This document shows positions 9,460 to 17,723 of a stretch of 64,000 bases of DNA, piece after piece (within the stretch, counting starts at the first letter, position 1; the number at the start of each line of letters is the position of its first letter). The notes under the pieces are model-generated. The model was given only the letters and a program-made list of their open reading frames with translations, did no database searches and was not told the origin of the DNA. Source of the DNA: Leptolinea sp. (GTDB taxonomy: Bacteria > Chloroflexota > Anaerolineae > Anaerolineales > Anaerolineaceae); assembly GCA_012798535.1 (NCBI GenBank), contig JAAZMZ010000023.1, forward strand, positions 93,344 to 157,343. Reading direction: 5' to 3'. The translations under genes and the position numbers were made by a program.

Positions 9460-9610
9460 AAGAAGAATTTCAACGCGTGTAGTACGTTATTAACGGAAAT
9501 CGATAACATAAGTAATATAAGCCATCATCAGATTCGAGTAAAAGGAGTATAATTTGAATTCGCGCCAATGGCGCGATTTGTTTTCTTAAAAGCCAAGGGA
9601 AGAGAGTTGT

Positions 9611-11464
9611 ATGCTTATTGAACGAGATGATATACGCAACGTGGCTATCATCGCGCACGTTGATCATGGCAAGACCACACTGGTAGATGGTTTATTAAAA
9701 CAGGCGAGAGTATTCCGTGAAAATCAACAGGTTATGGAGCGCGTTATGGATTCCAATGACCTGGAACGGGAACGGGGCATCACCATACTTGCAAAGAACA
9801 CATCTGTGGTCATTCCTGATCCGAGCACTAACAAACCGGTAAAGATCAATATTGTCGATACACCCGGGCATGCCGATTTTGGCGGCGAGGTCGAACGTGT
9901 GATGAACATGGTCGACGGAGTACTGCTTCTTGTCGACGCGGCAGAAGGTCCCATGCCACAGACTCGCTTTGTACTCAAAAAAGCACTCGAGATGGGTCAT
10001 AAAGCTATTGTGGTCATTAATAAGATGGACCGTAAAGATGCCGAACCCGATCGGACGCTGAACGATACATTTGATCTTTTTATTGAACTGGGAGCAAACG
10101 AAGAACAGGCTGATTTCCCGGTGATCTATGCCAATGCGATAACGCAGCAGGCTGGATTGACTCAGGAACTCTCTGCTGACCTGCAGCCGCTCTTCAAAGC
10201 CATTCTTGATCATATCCCCGCGCCTAAAGTTGACCTGGATGCGCCATTCCAGATGCTGGTTACCAATTTGGGATATGACGACTATCGTGGTGTGACGGCT
10301 GTTGGCCGAATATTCGCAGGAAAGGTAAATGCCGGGCAGGATGTCGCCCGTATTAAAGTCAACGGTGAGATCGTACCGGAGAAGATTAAATATCTCTACA
10401 CCCATCAAGGACTAGATAAAGTCGCCATCGACGAAGCATCCGCGGGAGACATCATTTCTATTGCGGGATTGGAAGGTATTGGGATCGGGGAAACACTTGC
10501 CGATGCCACGACACCCATCGCTTTGCCTCCAATACTGGTAGAAGAGCCCACCGTTAAAATGACATTTGCCGTGAATAACTCTCCCTTTAAAGGTAGAGAA
10601 GGTAAATGGAGCACCAGCCGTAATTTGCGTGAAAGATTATTGAACGAATTGCGCAATAACGTAGCCTTGCGGGTGGATGAAACGGAAAGCCCGGACACCT
10701 TCATTGTTTCAGGTCGTGGTGAACTTCACCTGGCGATATTGATTGAAACCATGCGGCGTGAAGGCTATGAATTCCAGGTTTCGAAACCGGAAGTAATCTT
10801 GAAAGACGGTCCGGATGGCAAACCGCTGGAACCTTATGAAGAATTACATATTGAAACCAGCCAGGATACTGTTGGGATCGTCGTCGAAATGCTGGGTGTC
10901 CGGCGCGGCAAAATGCTGGATATGATCAATACCAATGAAAACACCGTGCGTTTGACCTATATCATTCCCACCCGTGGATTACTTGGTTTTCGCTATCAAT
11001 TTCTCACAGCGACTCGCGGTAACGGTATCATGAACACGCTGTTCCACGGATACGGGCCATTCACCGGTGCCTTTACCACAAGAGCAACCGGATCAATTGT
11101 AGCCTGGGATAGTGGTATGACAACCACTTATGGATTAAAGAATGCTGAAGAACGAGGAACGCTGTTTCTGGGAGCCGGTGTTGAAGTATACGAAGGCATG
11201 GTAGTTGGAGAACGTGCCCAACCGGGTGATCTATCTGTAAATGTATGTAAAAAGAAACACCTCACCAACATGCGTTCATCCAACAAAGATATCGAAATCC
11301 GGCTGACTCCTCCGCGGAACATGAGCCTGGATGAGGCTATTGAATATCTCGAAGAAGATGAATTGTTGGAAGTAACCCCCATAAACTTTCGGATACGAAA
11401 GAAAATTCTGGAAACCGAAGAACGCGGCAAGCAGTCTAAGAAAGCTAAAGAAGAAGTCGAGTAA
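9611..11464 (+). CDS. typA: Ribosome-associated translational GTPase TypA/BipA
   Basis: A 617-aa translation-factor GTPase that binds the 70S ribosome and helps ribosome assembly or stress adaptation. G motifs: [10 protein letters not shown] near residue 15 (P-loop), RGITI (switch I), [12 protein letters not shown] (G3) and NKMD (G4), then EF-G-like domains and the TypA-specific C-terminus ([25 protein letters not shown]). The start ATG follows AAGGGAAGAG. A TATAAT at 9548-9553 is a possible -10, without a convincing -35. A bidirectional terminator follows, so it is monocistronic. Confidence 0.96.
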   Translation: MLIERDDIRNVAIIAHVDHGKTTLVDGLLKQARVFRENQQVMERVMDSNDLERERGITILAKNTSVVIPDPSTNKPVKINIVDTPGHADFGGEVERVMNMVDGVLLLVDAAEGPMPQTRFVLKKALEMGHKAIVVINKMDRKDAEPDRTLNDTFDLFIELGANEEQADFPVIYANAITQQAGLTQELSADLQPLFKAILDHIPAPKVDLDAPFQMLVTNLGYDDYRGVTAVGRIFAGKVNAGQDVARIKVNGEIVPEKIKYLYTHQGLDKVAIDEASAGDIISIAGLEGIGIGETLADATTPIALPPILVEEPTVKMTFAVNNSPFKGREGKWSTSRNLRERLLNELRNNVALRVDETESPDTFIVSGRGELHLAILIETMRREGYEFQVSKPEVILKDGPDGKPLEPYEELHIETSQDTVGIVVEMLGVRRGKMLDMINTNENTVRLTYIIPTRGLLGFRYQFLTATRGNGIMNTLFHGYGPFTGAFTTRATGSIVAWDSGMTTTYGLKNAEERGTLFLGAGVEVYEGMVVGERAQPGDLSVNVCKKKHLTNMRSSNKDIEIRLTPPRNMSLDEAIEYLEEDELLEVTPINFRIRKKILETEERGKQSKKAKEEVE

Positions 11465-11465
11465 A

Positions 11466-11492
11466 CAAAAACCGGGATTGTCCCGGTTTTTA
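11466..11492. terminator. Bidirectional terminator after typA
   Basis: AAAAACCGGGA TTG TCCCGGTTTTTAT forms a 7-bp GC-rich stem with a 3-nt loop, an A-run before and a T-run after. It can serve typA and the convergent small gene at 11522-11716. Confidence 0.85.
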
Positions 11493-11521
11493 TTTGACAA
11501 TAACTTGAGAATCACGCCGGC

Positions 11522-11716
11522 CTATTTACTTGATTCTTTCTGGCTCTTACTTCCAATTTCCACAAGCTGGATTTGCACCTGATAGCGTTTGCCCTCGATT
11601 TCCATTTTGCCGTTGGCATAGTACCCTCTCGAGCCAGTCTTAAACTCCTTCGGCGGGAGTGCCATCACATTGAGCAATGTTCCTTCATTATTCTTAATTT
11701 CTGCCATTATGACCAT
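11522..11716 (-). CDS. Conserved-type small protein of 64 aa, function unknown
   Basis: Begins at the ATG at 11716, which has GTGGAGG five bases upstream; the longer open frame upstream of this has no ribosome site. The protein (MVIMAEIKNN, LPPKEFKTGSRGYYANGKM, KRYQVQIQLVEIGSK) is charged, soluble and predicted to be mostly beta-strand. The KEFKTGSRGYYANGK segment resembles short single-domain proteins of Chloroflexota, but I cannot name a family. A TATAAT on the minus strand at 11747-11742 lies at the right distance for a promoter. It converges on typA and shares its terminator. Confidence 0.65.
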   Translation of the reverse strand: MVIMAEIKNNEGTLLNVMALPPKEFKTGSRGYYANGKMEIEGKRYQVQIQLVEIGSKSQKESSK

Positions 11717-11770
11717 TTTTGCCTCCACAATCAGTGTATTTATTATACGGGAGATGTGGATTTTTTCAGG

Positions 11771-11776
11771 TATAAT
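11771..11776 (+). promoter_or_regulatory. Candidate -10 box for the glmS leader
   Basis: TATAAT on the plus strand, 58 nt before the ribozyme cleavage site. No clear -35 hexamer is found 16-18 nt upstream, so this is suggestive only. It lies about 25 bp from the oppositely directed -10 of the 64-aa gene. Confidence 0.35.
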
Positions 11777-11828
11777 GCCGGTAATTGGAGGCTGCCTATA
11801 AGAAAATTCATAATATATTGACATGGGA

Positions 11829-12056
11829 AAAATAGCGCATGGTCCACTGGGCAGATGGGGGAACTTCAACCGGCGGATGACGAGGATGAGGGTTCTTCAC
11901 TGCAAAGTGAAGTTAACCGGAATGTATTCCGGGAAAATCGACAGGTCAGCGGATGCCCTCCAGAAGAAATTCTGATTTCCCAAAACGTATTTGGAAATAA
12001 AGCACATCACATCTTTGAATGCGATAGTAATAATGTATTCGCAAGATCGTTCTATG
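11829..12056 (+). ncRNA. glmS self-cleaving ribozyme (variant with two inserted hairpins)
   Basis: Lies directly upstream of glmS and holds the conserved glmS-ribozyme segments in order: ATAGCGC with the expected cleavage between A11834 and G11835, GATGACGAGGATGAGGGTT (11875-11893), AATCGACAGGTC, and AGCGGATGCCCTCC (11948-11961). GAGGG at 11888-11892 pairs with CCCTC at 11956-11960 (P2). The inner loop is longer than usual: it holds CTTCACT-GCAA-AGTGAAG (11895-11912) and CCGGAAT-GT-ATTCCGG (11917-11932). Downstream, CAGAA-GAAA-TTCTG can form P3, ATTTCC/GGAAAT and TGCGA/TCGCA further stems. Glucosamine-6-phosphate bound by this class triggers cleavage and lowers glmS expression. Confidence 0.88.
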
Positions 12057-12069
12057 TTGGAGGACAACC

Positions 12070-13914
12070 ATGTGCGGTATTGTTGGCTATATCGGCGGTA
12101 ATGATGCGACACCGATTATTTTAAATGGATTACACAAGCTGGAGTACCGTGGTTACGATTCTGCCGGGATTGCGGTGCTTAACGAAAAGCAAGAAATCGA
12201 AGTCCGGCGTGATGCCGGTAAACTGGAGAACCTAAGAAACCTGATCACCCGCGATCCAATCTGCGGTAATGTAGGGATCGGGCATACCCGCTGGGCTACT
12301 CATGGTGTGCCGAGCGCGCGGAATGCACACCCTCATATCGGTTCCACGGGACGGGTGGTGGTGGTACATAACGGCATCGTTGAGAATTATCAAGAGTTAC
12401 AGGAGGAATTAACCTCTGAAGGGATTGAATTCAACTCAGATACCGACACCGAGACAATTGTTCACCTGATTGAGAGGTACTACTCTAATTCAACCAATCT
12501 GGAAGAAGCTGTACGCAAGACATTGCAGCAGATACGCGGCGCTCACGGGATTGTCGTGCTGTCTTCTAATGAACCGGATAAGATCATTGCTGCCCGCATC
12601 GGGAATGCTGGTGGAGTGGTGATCGGTTATGGTGAAAATGAAATGTTCATTGCTTCAGATATCCCGGCCATTTTAGAGCAAACTCGCCGGATGTCATTTC
12701 TCGAATCTCGCCAGATGGCGGTTGTCACTCGAACTGGTGTCAGCGTGAAAACGCTGGATGGAGCACCGATAACTCCTTCTATCCAGACGATCAACTGGGA
12801 TCCAATTGCCGCGGAAAAAGGCGAGTACCGTCATTTCATGCAAAAAGAAATCCACGAACAGGTGCGCAGCCTGACTGATACTCTGGCCGGCCGGGTTGAT
12901 TTTGATAAAGGATTGATCCAGCTCCCACAGTTGAATTTAACTGCAGAAGCGGCTCGTAAGATAAACAAGATCATCATTACTGCCTGTGGAACGGCACAGC
13001 ATGCCGGCCTGGTAGGAAAGATCTTGATCGAAAAAATAGCCAGGATACCGGTGGAAGTGGATATTGCTTCAGAATTTCGATATCGTGATCCGATCATTAT
13101 ACCCGGAACGGTCGTCCTGTCCATCAGCCAATCTGGTGAAACGGCCGATACACTGGCAGCCATGGAAGAAGGGCGGATGAAAGGCGCCACCATCTGGTCT
13201 ATCGTAAATGCCATCGGTTCACAGGCTATGCGGGTTTCAGACGGGTTCATTTCCATGCAGGTCGGTCCGGAGATCGGTGTGGCTTCCACAAAGGCGTTTA
13301 CAGCACCGCTGGTCGACCTCTATTTGCTAGCCATTTTACTGGCCGACCTGCGCGGCACCTTACCCGTCGATCAACGGAAAAAAATGGTCAACGACCTGCG
13401 CCTGGTACCTGACCTGGCGGGAAAATGCCTGCAGCATGAACAGGAGGTTATGGCCATCGCTTATGAACTGAAAGATGCCAGAAATGCTCTTTATCTTGGA
13501 AGGGGCATCAATATGCCGATTGCCTACGAAGGTGCTCTAAAACTGAAGGAAATCTCTTATATTCATGCGGAAGGGTACCCGGCAGGTGAAATGAAACACG
13601 GACCTATTGCATTGATCGATAAAGATATGCCGGTGATCGCTCTTGCACCGCAGGACCCATGGTATGAAAAAATGGCCAGCCAGATCGAACAGGCCAAAGC
13701 CCGCGGCGGAAAAGTCTATGCTGTTGCCACCGAAGGTGACCGGAATGTTGAACATCTGGCCGATAGCTGTCTGTGGATACCGGCAATACCCTGGATGCTC
13801 AGTCCGGTCATGACTGTCATCCCGTTGCAAATGTTGGCGTATCACATTGCTTCCATTCGTGGATTGGATGTCGACCAACCGAGAAACCTTGCAAAGTCAG
13901 TTACAGTGGAATAG
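12070..13914 (+). CDS. glmS: Glutamine-fructose-6-phosphate aminotransferase (isomerizing)
   Basis: Makes glucosamine-6-phosphate from fructose-6-phosphate and glutamine, the first step to UDP-GlcNAc and peptidoglycan. The 614-aa protein has N-terminal nucleophile Cys2 in MCGIVGYIGG (exposed after Met removal), GHTRWATHG and VHNGIVENY of the class II glutaminase domain, then two SIS sugar-isomerase domains and the C-terminal DQPRNLAKSVTVE. The ATG has TTGGAGGACAACC upstream. The leader is a glmS ribozyme, so expression should fall as product accumulates. A terminator follows at 13942. Confidence 0.97.
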   Translation: MCGIVGYIGGNDATPIILNGLHKLEYRGYDSAGIAVLNEKQEIEVRRDAGKLENLRNLITRDPICGNVGIGHTRWATHGVPSARNAHPHIGSTGRVVVVHNGIVENYQELQEELTSEGIEFNSDTDTETIVHLIERYYSNSTNLEEAVRKTLQQIRGAHGIVVLSSNEPDKIIAARIGNAGGVVIGYGENEMFIASDIPAILEQTRRMSFLESRQMAVVTRTGVSVKTLDGAPITPSIQTINWDPIAAEKGEYRHFMQKEIHEQVRSLTDTLAGRVDFDKGLIQLPQLNLTAEAARKINKIIITACGTAQHAGLVGKILIEKIARIPVEVDIASEFRYRDPIIIPGTVVLSISQSGETADTLAAMEEGRMKGATIWSIVNAIGSQAMRVSDGFISMQVGPEIGVASTKAFTAPLVDLYLLAILLADLRGTLPVDQRKKMVNDLRLVPDLAGKCLQHEQEVMAIAYELKDARNALYLGRGINMPIAYEGALKLKEISYIHAEGYPAGEMKHGPIALIDKDMPVIALAPQDPWYEKMASQIEQAKARGGKVYAVATEGDRNVEHLADSCLWIPAIPWMLSPVMTVIPLQMLAYHIASIRGLDVDQPRNLAKSVTVE

Positions 13915-13941
13915 AACATCAGCAACACATATTGCAGGTAT

Positions 13942-13976
13942 GAAGGAGGAGATCGTTGCATCTCCTCCTTTTTCTT
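13942..13976 (+). terminator. Rho-independent terminator after glmS
   Basis: GAAGGAGGAGAT CGTTGC ATCTCCTCCTTTTTCTTT: an 11-bp stem with a 6-nt loop and a T-rich tail, 27 nt past the glmS stop. Confidence 0.9.
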
Positions 13977-14005
13977 TACCTATCACAATATGATATTCTC
14001 AATAT

Positions 14006-15475
14006 ATGAAGCAGATTCTTGGAATTATTCTGTCTTTGATCATAATACTGGCATGTAATCTCACACAAGCCGGCTCGTTTTCTGGAATTTCCCCGATTTT
14101 GACAGCTACTGCCAATGCCCGGATATCTACCGTTGAATCCGGGATACCTGGAGGGAGCGATATTTTGGAGAAAGACCCATCCATGTATAAGGTTCAATCC
14201 GGTGATACGGTTCCGGCCCTCGCTGCTCGTTTTCGAACCACTGAAACGGATATCGAATCGAAAAACGCCTTCATTCTGCAGGGTGATTATTCCACGACAC
14301 TGCCTGCCAGAATGCCTCTGCACATTGATTTTCCGACCGGGGTGGATACATATCAGATAATGCACATTATTCCGAATACATATTTTATTTATGGACCATC
14401 CCAGAAGGATTTTGATGTGCAGGCTTTTATCGATCATACTAACGGATGGTTAAAAAACTATATTGACCGTTCCAGCGGAAACGATGTAAGTGGAGTGCAG
14501 ATCCTTCGTGCGACTGCCGAGAATTACTCCATCTCTCCTCGATTGCTGATCACGCTTCTGGAATACCAGTTACATGCACTGACCAATCCAGATCTGCCCC
14601 CATCATTTTATCTTGGGAGCAAAGAAACTAACCGGAAGACACTCGGGAAACAACTTTCATGGGCAGCTAATAAATTAAATAACGGCTATTATGGATGGCG
14701 GAACGGCAAACAGACACATTTCACAGATATATCCGGTTATTCCATTTCACCGGATCCGCGTGACAATGCGGCCTCAGTAGCATTGATTTACTATTTCTCG
14801 CAATTTTTATCCGGTGAAGAACTAGAACAGATATTATCACCACAAGGTTTCGTCACTACCTACGCATCACTCTTTGGACAAATCAATCCAGAGGCGGATA
14901 ACGAACTCTCCATTTTCCCGGACAATTTGCAACAACCTGAATTGATTTTGCCGTTGCAGCCCGGAGTGAAATGGGCTTTCACCGGTGGACCGCATTCCGG
15001 ATGGGGAACCGGTTTCCCCTATGCGGCCATCGATTTCGCACCACCTGCTAACACCGCCGGTTGTGATCCATCACCCTATCAGGCTATTTCTGCCAGCGAT
15101 GGCATAATATCTCGGGTGGAGGATGGGCTTGTCGTAATTGATCTGGATGGGGATGGATTTCCTCAAACCGGTTGGAATATCCTTTATCTACATCTGGCAC
15201 CTGATCGCAACCTGAAAACTGGTATGTCCATCGTAAAAGGAGATAACCTGGGTCATCCGTCCTGCCTGGGTGGGAATTCGAATGGCAGGAATATCCATAT
15301 CGCGAGGCTTTATAACGGGGAATGGATTCCGGCAGATGGGGTAATCCCGATGAATTTGGGAGGTTGGGTAGCTTCGGCCGGTGAAAAAGAATATAAAGGC
15401 ATCCTCTCTAAAGAGAATAAAATATTAAAATCTAGTAATGTCGGAGAGTGGTTCAGTCAGCTGCTGGTTGATTGA
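14006..15475 (+). CDS. Lipoprotein with LysM and M23-type peptidase domains
   Basis: A 489-aa exported protein. The N-terminus (LSLIIILAC) is a lipoprotein signal with acylated Cys17. A LysM domain follows (YKVQSGDTVPALAARF, about residues 58-100), then a long alpha-helical region and a C-terminal M23/LytM-like domain (about 325-450). The M23 site is altered: the HxxxD element reads YAAID, so the first zinc His is Tyr, and the HxH element reads NIHIA, keeping one His. Such a form is, to my knowledge, recurrent in Chloroflexota, so it may be a binding module rather than a protease. It probably acts at the cell surface on glycan or peptidoglycan. It stands alone, with TATGAT close before the ATG and no clear ribosome site. 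Confidence 0.85.
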   Translation: MKQILGIILSLIIILACNLTQAGSFSGISPILTATANARISTVESGIPGGSDILEKDPSMYKVQSGDTVPALAARFRTTETDIESKNAFILQGDYSTTLPARMPLHIDFPTGVDTYQIMHIIPNTYFIYGPSQKDFDVQAFIDHTNGWLKNYIDRSSGNDVSGVQILRATAENYSISPRLLITLLEYQLHALTNPDLPPSFYLGSKETNRKTLGKQLSWAANKLNNGYYGWRNGKQTHFTDISGYSISPDPRDNAASVALIYYFSQFLSGEELEQILSPQGFVTTYASLFGQINPEADNELSIFPDNLQQPELILPLQPGVKWAFTGGPHSGWGTGFPYAAIDFAPPANTAGCDPSPYQAISASDGIISRVEDGLVVIDLDGDGFPQTGWNILYLHLAPDRNLKTGMSIVKGDNLGHPSCLGGNSNGRNIHIARLYNGEWIPADGVIPMNLGGWVASAGEKEYKGILSKENKILKSSNVGEWFSQLLVD

Positions 15476-15500
15476 TACGGGATTCTGGTTGAGTTAATAA

Positions 15501-16301
15501 TTATGATTTTATATATTGTGCATAGATGTATCCTATGTCGTCATGTACAACATTGGGTTTTACTTCCACGGAAAAACCGCCATTTTTGAGATGTGATAAA
15601 AGTTCATCATGGTGATGCGAGGTTATGGAATCATGATATTCCATCACAATGCGCTTGAATCTGGAGAGTTCTTGATTAGAAAGGGGAAGAAGAATAGCGA
15701 ATTCCCCCCCTTCACAATCCATTTTTAATAAATCGACTGTTTCGATGTCATGCTGTTTTATGAAATCCAGCAACACAATGGTAGATACGGGTATCCCTGT
15801 TTGAGAATCATTCTGGGCAGAGTACTGCAGTGGATTGCCGGATGAGGTATCCATCACCAAATTTCCGGGTATGGAGGAAACCGCGGCACCAACAGGATAG
15901 ATATTTGTCAGCCCATTGCAATCGATATTCTTTTGAAACATGCTGAAGGATTCTGGAAAAGGTTCAAATCCGTATATTCTGGAATGAGGACATTTACTAC
16001 CGGCTTGAATCGCAAATTCACCGATTCCGGCTCCAATATCCAGAATGACATTCAGTGATTCCGGAGAAGTCTCATTCAATCTGTAAAAATCATCAAGAAA
16101 CGATTCTTTTATTGACCAGACATCCATCCCATTTCGGATGGAGAAGGTCACACCAGAGTTTTTCAGTTTTACCGTTCCATGTATTCCTGAATTACCGGAA
16201 ATATCCAATAAACTTACCAAAACTCGATAGGGATGATAGAAACCGCGTACTATTGAAACAATCGAATGAAAATAATATCGAAAAGCAGCGAATTTGATCA
16301 T
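15501..16301 (-). CDS. FkbM-family SAM-dependent methyltransferase
   Basis: A 266-aa methyltransferase of the FkbM type, which usually O-methylates sugars or polyketides. The SAM site is VILDIGAGIGEFAIQAG, followed by IYGFEPFPESF and the acidic LLKMDCEGGEFAIL that typifies FkbM. The start is taken at the ATG at 16301, just after the regulator stop, because the longer frame would overlap that gene by 82 nt; ribosome site support is weak. It follows the SufR-like regulator by 11 nt and is probably co-transcribed, though a shared role is not obvious. Substrate unknown. Confidence 0.82.
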   Translation of the reverse strand: MIKFAAFRYYFHSIVSIVRGFYHPYRVLVSLLDISGNSGIHGTVKLKNSGVTFSIRNGMDVWSIKESFLDDFYRLNETSPESLNVILDIGAGIGEFAIQAGSKCPHSRIYGFEPFPESFSMFQKNIDCNGLTNIYPVGAAVSSIPGNLVMDTSSGNPLQYSAQNDSQTGIPVSTIVLLDFIKQHDIETVDLLKMDCEGGEFAILLPLSNQELSRFKRIVMEYHDSITSHHHDELLSHLKNGGFSVEVKPNVVHDDIGYIYAQYIKS

Positions 16302-16312
16302 AGAACTCAATT

Positions 16313-16936
16313 TTACCTGTTTGTATTTTCTTTCACAACAAAACGGCAGTTTCCCTGCAAGTTCTGCCAATCCATAGGATGCTGCAATTCCCATATAGAG
16401 GCATTAAGCTCGCGTAACAGGTAAGCATCCATTGCGCACAAAATCTCATTATTCTCGCGGATTTCACGATACGGACAATTGGCGAATTTTATGACCGGTC
16501 CTGTCTTCCCGGCTTCCCAACTGGCACGGTACTGGTTTTCACTCAACCATTGGGTAAGCTCACGGATGTTCATCGGTATTCCAGATTCTACTGGCTTCTC
16601 TCCAATGATCAATCTTGCCAGTCGCTGTTCAGCTTTTTCATTGTCATCTCGAAAGTGGAACAAAAATTGTCTGAGCAGAGTATTGCATAAAGATTGAATG
16701 CTGTTTTCCTGCATATTATTTACGCGCCGGAAGAGTGTGGCTTTCCGGCCAGCTTTTAGTCCAGCCCTGGTATTCCGAAATTCCTGAACCACTCCCAGTG
16801 TTCGCAATTTTCTCAGGTGATAACGCACGGTGGGTTCTTCGATGCAACATTCAAGAGCCAACTCATGAGCACTCTTATTTTGAGAATAATCCATTTTGCT
16901 GAGGATCAATTCAGTCGTAGAAATTCTTCCAGACAT
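16313..16936 (-). CDS. Winged-helix regulator with SufR-like cysteine-rich C-terminus
   Basis: A 207-aa regulator. Residues 1-75 form an ArsR/DeoR-like winged helix (ELALECCIEEPTVRYHLRKL). The C-terminal part has NCPYREIRENNEILC (Cys-x12-Cys) and a third Cys in GNCRFVV, resembling the Fe-S cluster site of SufR-type repressors, as I recall it, with one of four cysteines missing. It is transcribed divergently from nuoB, with start codons 104 bp apart, so control of the adjacent nuo genes in response to Fe-S status or redox is a reasonable inference. GTAAA-n6-TTTAC at 16943-16958, in its own leader, is a possible operator. Confidence 0.75.
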   Translation of the reverse strand: MSGRISTTELILSKMDYSQNKSAHELALECCIEEPTVRYHLRKLRTLGVVQEFRNTRAGLKAGRKATLFRRVNNMQENSIQSLCNTLLRQFLFHFRDDNEKAEQRLARLIIGEKPVESGIPMNIRELTQWLSENQYRASWEAGKTGPVIKFANCPYREIRENNEILCAMDAYLLRELNASIWELQHPMDWQNLQGNCRFVVKENTNR

Positions 16937-16969
16937 TATTATGTAAACAATCCTTTACCTAATTATAAC

Positions 16970-16997
16970 TTGACATGATTTATCGGGATGATAGAAT
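16970..16997 (+). promoter_or_regulatory. Promoter for the nuoB-nuoCD-nuoI unit
   Basis: TTGACA at 16970-16975, a 16-bp spacer and TAGAAT at 16992-16997, about 42 nt before the nuoB start. A TATAAT on the opposite strand (16967-16962) overlaps this region and could drive the divergent regulator gene, so the two promoters are interlocked. Confidence 0.65.
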
Positions 16998-17039
16998 AAC
17001 TCCATAAATCGGTGTTCTTATATCCAAGGTAGGCGTTCT

Positions 17040-17723
17040 GTGTCGGATAATACGCTTAATTCCCCGGAATTTGATATTCCACCTGAAATTCAACCTGCTG
17101 TGGCGATCACATCATTGGATCGAATCTACAACTGGAGCAGACGGAACTCACTTTGGCCGATGATGTTCGGGCTGGCATGCTGCGCCATTGAAATGATCTG
17201 TACCGCGGCAAGCCGTTATGATCTTTCCAGATTTGGCATGGAAGTCATGCGTCCAAGTCCAAGACAGGCGGATGTGATGATTATTTCCGGAACTGTCACC
17301 AAAAAAATGGTCCCTCAGATCGTCCGGTTATATAACCAGATGGCAGAACCTAAATACGTATTATCAATGGGTGCATGTGCGAACGGTGGCGGACCTTTCA
17401 AAGAAGGATACAGTGTAGTTCCAGGGATTGACCGTTATCTACCGGTGGATGTGTATATTCCTGGTTGTCCTCCCACACCTCAGGCATTGCTCAATGGATT
17501 GATCACACTTCAAAAGAAGATCGATACGGAATCATTAAAAAATGTCCGCTGGTATAAAAAAGAAGCTGTTCCTCCTATACCCATTCCTGTTCTTGGCCCG
17601 GATCTTATGGACCCGAAGCAGTATGATGAAATATCCCGAATAAGCCGGCAAGATGTATCCGAAAATAATCCAACCGATCCAAAGCCGGAAATGGATAATC
17701 CAGGTGAGGCTGAGATATCCTGA
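17040..17723 (+). CDS. nuoB: NADH-quinone oxidoreductase subunit B
   Basis: Carries the N2 [4Fe-4S] cluster of complex I at the quinone site. The cluster ligands are visible: [17 protein letters not shown] and VPGCPPTP. It starts at GTG at 17040 with AAGGTAGG upstream. At 227 aa it has a longer, polar C-terminal tail than usual (about residues 185-227). The stop overlaps the nuoCD start (TGATG). No nuoA precedes it; the subunit set here is only B, CD and I. Confidence 0.95.
   Translation: MSDNTLNSPEFDIPPEIQPAVAITSLDRIYNWSRRNSLWPMMFGLACCAIEMICTAASRYDLSRFGMEVMRPSPRQADVMIISGTVTKKMVPQIVRLYNQMAEPKYVLSMGACANGGGPFKEGYSVVPGIDRYLPVDVYIPGCPPTPQALLNGLITLQKKIDTESLKNVRWYKKEAVPPIPIPVLGPDLMDPKQYDEISRISRQDVSENNPTDPKPEMDNPGEAEIS

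Noticed and set aside
9561..9575. Operator palindrome in the typA leader (CGCGCCAATGGCGCG)
   Set aside because: It may only be a leader hairpin; there is no second copy or nearby regulator to support a binding site.
11855..12124. 89-aa reading frame before glmS
   Set aside because: It lies across the ribozyme and the glmS start; the conserved RNA elements explain the sequence.
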